DNA of 17,718 bases from Kitasatospora phosalacinea (lineage in GTDB: Bacteria > Actinomycetota > Actinomycetes > Streptomycetales > Streptomycetaceae). Positions 13,593-17,718 of this stretch are shown here, in pieces. The DNA lies in the NCBI RefSeq assembly GCF_000716545.1, contig NZ_JNWZ01000098.1, forward strand, positions 1 to 17,718, in the 5' to 3' direction. Every line of letters begins with the position of its first letter. Position 1 is the first letter of the stretch. The notes beneath the pieces were generated by a model that had not been told where the DNA came from, made no database searches, and saw only the letters and a list, made by a program, of their open reading frames with translations. Both the position numbers and the translations under genes were made by a program.

Positions 13593-14882
13593 TCACCAGA
13601 AGTCGGGCAGGCTGTAGCGGTAGGTGTTGGTCTGGTGCCAGTGGTGGTTGCCGTCGACCCAGGCGGCCACGCCGCGCAGGAACCGCAGCAGCGGCGGTGC
13701 GGGACAGGAGGCGGCGAGGGCGGCGGCCTCGGCCTCGAAGGTGCGCATCAGCTCGTTGTGGACCTCGACGGCCTTCAGGTAGCCGTCCTTGTCGGAGCGG
13801 CCCTCGCGCTCGGAGATCACCACGGGCAGGTTGAGGTGCCGGCCGGGACTGGCGAGCTCCTTGGTGTAGGAGTACAGGTCGTTGACGATGGTGGTGGCGT
13901 TGCCGGCGAGCGCGATGACCCGCTGGGTCTCGGGCATCGCGTGCAGGTCGGCCGGGAGCTCGTAGCCGCCGACGCTGTCGGTGATGGTCGGGCAGGGGCG
14001 GAAGTTGTTGAACTGGCGCATCGCCAGGTACTCCCACACCTCGGGCAGGTGGTCGGTCTCGGCCCAGGCGGCCTCGGCCAGGTAACCCAGGTGCAGCCGC
14101 GCCATGTCGTGCCGGAACCGGTCGGCCTGGGACGGGCTGGCCGCCTCGGTGAAGTACCGCATCGCGGAGCGGTAGGCGCGGCGCGGGGCGTCCGAGCCGA
14201 GCGACTCCGCCCAGCCCGGCGCGTACTCCGCGGTGGTGTGCAGCGGGTCGAGCGCGGTGTGGGCGAGCAGCAGCCGGCTGCCGAGGCCGACCGGGGAGCC
14301 GCCGTGGTCCTCGCAGTAGCAGTCGTCCACCGCGTTCTCGGCCACCATCAGGCGGGTGGCCAGCATCAGGTGGTCGACGGTCGGGGCGTCCGGGTGGCAG
14401 GCGACCATGTAGCGCCCGACCGAGAAGCCGTCGAACTGGCCCTCCCACTCCTCGGGGAACAGGTCCACCTCCTCGACCGCCCATTCCTTGATCCGGCGGC
14501 TGACCTCCGCCACCCGGACCGGGTCCGGCTCCGGGACCGGGTGGAAGTACAGCCCCGGCACCGGCACCCCTTCCGCCGGGGCGGCGGACCCGGCGACCGG
14601 CTCGGCGGCCCGTTCGACGACCCGCTCGGCGGCGGGCGGCGGCGCGGCGACCAGGAACAGGCCCTGCGTCCCGAGCCCGCTGGGGCCGCGCAGGATCCGC
14701 CCCAACCCGGAGTCGGACGCGGCGGACGGGGCGCTCCCGACGGGCGCGGCGGTCTCGACGGGCGCGGCGGCCACGGCGGTCCTGGCCGACCGGAACGGCA
14801 CGGCGGGCGGGCCGGGCAGCGGGGGGAGGGCGGCCTGCGCGGACGGGGCCTGGGGCGGAGAGGAAAGCCCTGGGTCGGGCAT
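13593..14882 (-). CDS. mibS: 2-Methylisoborneol synthase (class I terpene cyclase)
   Basis: A 429-residue enzyme that ionises 2-methyl-GPP and cyclises it to 2-methylisoborneol, the musty-earthy volatile of actinomycetes. The first roughly 105 residues are an Ala/Pro-rich, probably disordered extension, as in known homologues. The cyclase domain has the Asp-rich Mg motif DDCYCED (D186-D192) and the NSE motif NDLYSYTKE (N334, S338, E342), plus FNNFRPCPTITDSVGGYELP and the final TNTYRYSLPDFW. ATG 14882 has AAGGAG 6 nt upstream (14889-14894). It is the first gene of the operon with gppmt. The cyclic-nucleotide-binding protein gene that precedes mibS in S. coelicolor is not found upstream here; a GH9 cellulase gene lies there instead. 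Confidence 0.96.
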   Translation of the reverse strand: MPDPGLSSPPQAPSAQAALPPLPGPPAVPFRSARTAVAAAPVETAAPVGSAPSAASDSGLGRILRGPSGLGTQGLFLVAAPPPAAERVVERAAEPVAGSAAPAEGVPVPGLYFHPVPEPDPVRVAEVSRRIKEWAVEEVDLFPEEWEGQFDGFSVGRYMVACHPDAPTVDHLMLATRLMVAENAVDDCYCEDHGGSPVGLGSRLLLAHTALDPLHTTAEYAPGWAESLGSDAPRRAYRSAMRYFTEAASPSQADRFRHDMARLHLGYLAEAAWAETDHLPEVWEYLAMRQFNNFRPCPTITDSVGGYELPADLHAMPETQRVIALAGNATTIVNDLYSYTKELASPGRHLNLPVVISEREGRSDKDGYLKAVEVHNELMRTFEAEAAALAASCPAPPLLRFLRGVAAWVDGNHHWHQTNTYRYSLPDFW

Positions 14883-14950
14883 CCGTGACTCCTTACTGGG
14901 AGGGGGCGGTCTGGTCGGGGCGGGCGGGCACCACTCGGCCCGCCCGCGCG

Positions 14951-15000
14951 TGCGAGCGAGGGCGAGCGGGGGTGAACAGGGGCGAACGGGGGCGAACGGT
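14951..15000. repeat. Five-copy 10-bp tandem repeat upstream of mibS
   Basis: Five consecutive 10-bp units follow the pattern GGYGARCRGG. The two copies nearest the promoter side are the most alike (GGCGAACGGG and GGCGAACGGT), and the copy nearest mibS is the most degenerate. The period matches one DNA helical turn, so all units face the same side of the helix, as in regulator-binding arrays. The array ends about 70 bp before the mibS start. Confidence 0.8.
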
Positions 15001-15018
15001 CTTCGGGGGACGAAAAGA

Positions 15019-15031
15019 TGACGAATCGTCA
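15019..15031. promoter_or_regulatory. 13-bp palindrome upstream of mibS, candidate operator
   Basis: TGACGA-A-TCGTCA has perfect 6-bp arms around one central base, 19 bp beyond the tandem repeats. It is suited to a dimeric helix-turn-helix regulator. The regulator is not identified. Confidence 0.5.
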
Positions 15032-15211
15032 GTATTCGCGGGCGACTCGGTCGGATCTCGAGGAACGCTAACGCTCCGTAGGCACCCCTCGCCCGTGCGG
15101 CCCGGAGTATTTACCTCGATGCGGTGATCTTGCGGATCGCGATGTTTACCCGGGCCGCCGACGGTGTTCCAGCCGGCCGCCCGGCGCCGTCCCCGCTGCG
15201 CATGCGAACGC

Positions 15212-15247
15212 CCCCGTCCCCGCCCCCGCGCGACGGCGGGGACGGGG
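15212..15247 (-). terminator. Terminator hairpin of the cellulase gene
   Basis: CCCCGTCCCCGCC (15212-15224) and GGCGGGGACGGGG (15235-15247) form a perfect 13-bp stem with a 10-nt loop, 31 bp after the cellulase stop. There is no U-tract. It would separate cellulase transcription from the mib operon on the same strand. Confidence 0.75.
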
Positions 15248-15278
15248 ACGGGGGCGGAGCCGGGAGCTACCGGACGGG

Positions 15279-17717
<2,439 letters not shown>

Positions 17718-17718
17718 G

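Larger units (their letters stand above)
14883..15278. promoter_or_regulatory. Region upstream of the mib operon
   Basis: This 396-bp gap between the cellulase stop and mibS must contain the mib promoter. Visible elements, from mibS outward, are a five-copy 10-bp repeat (14951-15000), a 13-bp palindrome (15019-15031), an imperfect dyad GGAACG-CTAA-CGCTCC that also reads as AACGCT twice (15062-15077), two less GC-rich patches near 15100-15150, and the cellulase terminator (15212-15247). I could not settle on a -35/-10 pair. No gene is supported. Confidence 0.5.

Overview
The window comes from a high-GC, Streptomyces- or Kitasatospora-like actinomycete. GC at third codon positions is close to 100% in every gene. 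Several starts are GTG or TTG with purine-rich Shine-Dalgarno (SD) sites. The gene content also fits: 2-methylisoborneol biosynthesis, a secreted GH9 cellulase, ROK and HutC-type GntR regulators, and a giant WXG100-like polymorphic toxin. No RNA genes, insertion sequences or CRISPR arrays were recognised.

Region by region: (1) 1-792 is the 3' part of a gene for a secreted, stand-alone carbohydrate-binding protein. It converges on a small class I methyltransferase gene (800-1480, minus). (2) 1790-2944 encodes a ROK-family regulator. It converges on a SMI1/KNR4-like (SUKH) gene (3010-3687, minus) across a 36-bp hexanucleotide repeat. (3) A HutC/DasR-type GntR regulator gene (3807-4574, minus) is divergent from an exodeoxyribonuclease III gene (4992-5792, plus). 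(4) 6098-12448 is a toxin-immunity module. It holds a 1,623-residue polymorphic toxin followed 66 bp later by a 470-residue SUKH-4 protein, then a start-less gene remnant and a strong terminator. (5) On the minus strand lies the 2-methylisoborneol operon (synthase 13593-14882, then GPP 2-methyltransferase 12654-13532). (6) A multidomain GH9 cellulase gene (15279-17714, minus) fills the right end.

The most interesting part is the toxin locus. The toxin carries an N-terminal helical WXG100/CpnT-like export domain and a linker of about 700 residues rich in Asp, His, Pro, Thr, Gly and Ser. Next come an internal papain-fold (Tox-PL, glutamine-deamidase type) domain with a visible Cys-His-Asp triad and a C-terminal deaminase-fold domain with an HxE motif and a widely spaced PC...C motif. 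The partner gene encodes a SUKH-4 domain fused behind about 290 unassigned residues. This suggests, but does not prove, that a two-warhead (or self-releasing) toxin is paired with a composite immunity protein. A 24-bp perfect palindrome with outer extension arms sits about 80 bp upstream of the toxin start.

The two mib genes act in sequence on one metabolite: GPP is C-methylated to 2-methyl-GPP and then cyclised to 2-methylisoborneol. Their upstream region carries a five-copy 10-bp tandem repeat and a 13-bp palindrome. The cyclic-nucleotide-binding regulator gene that usually precedes the synthase is absent; the cellulase gene lies there instead.
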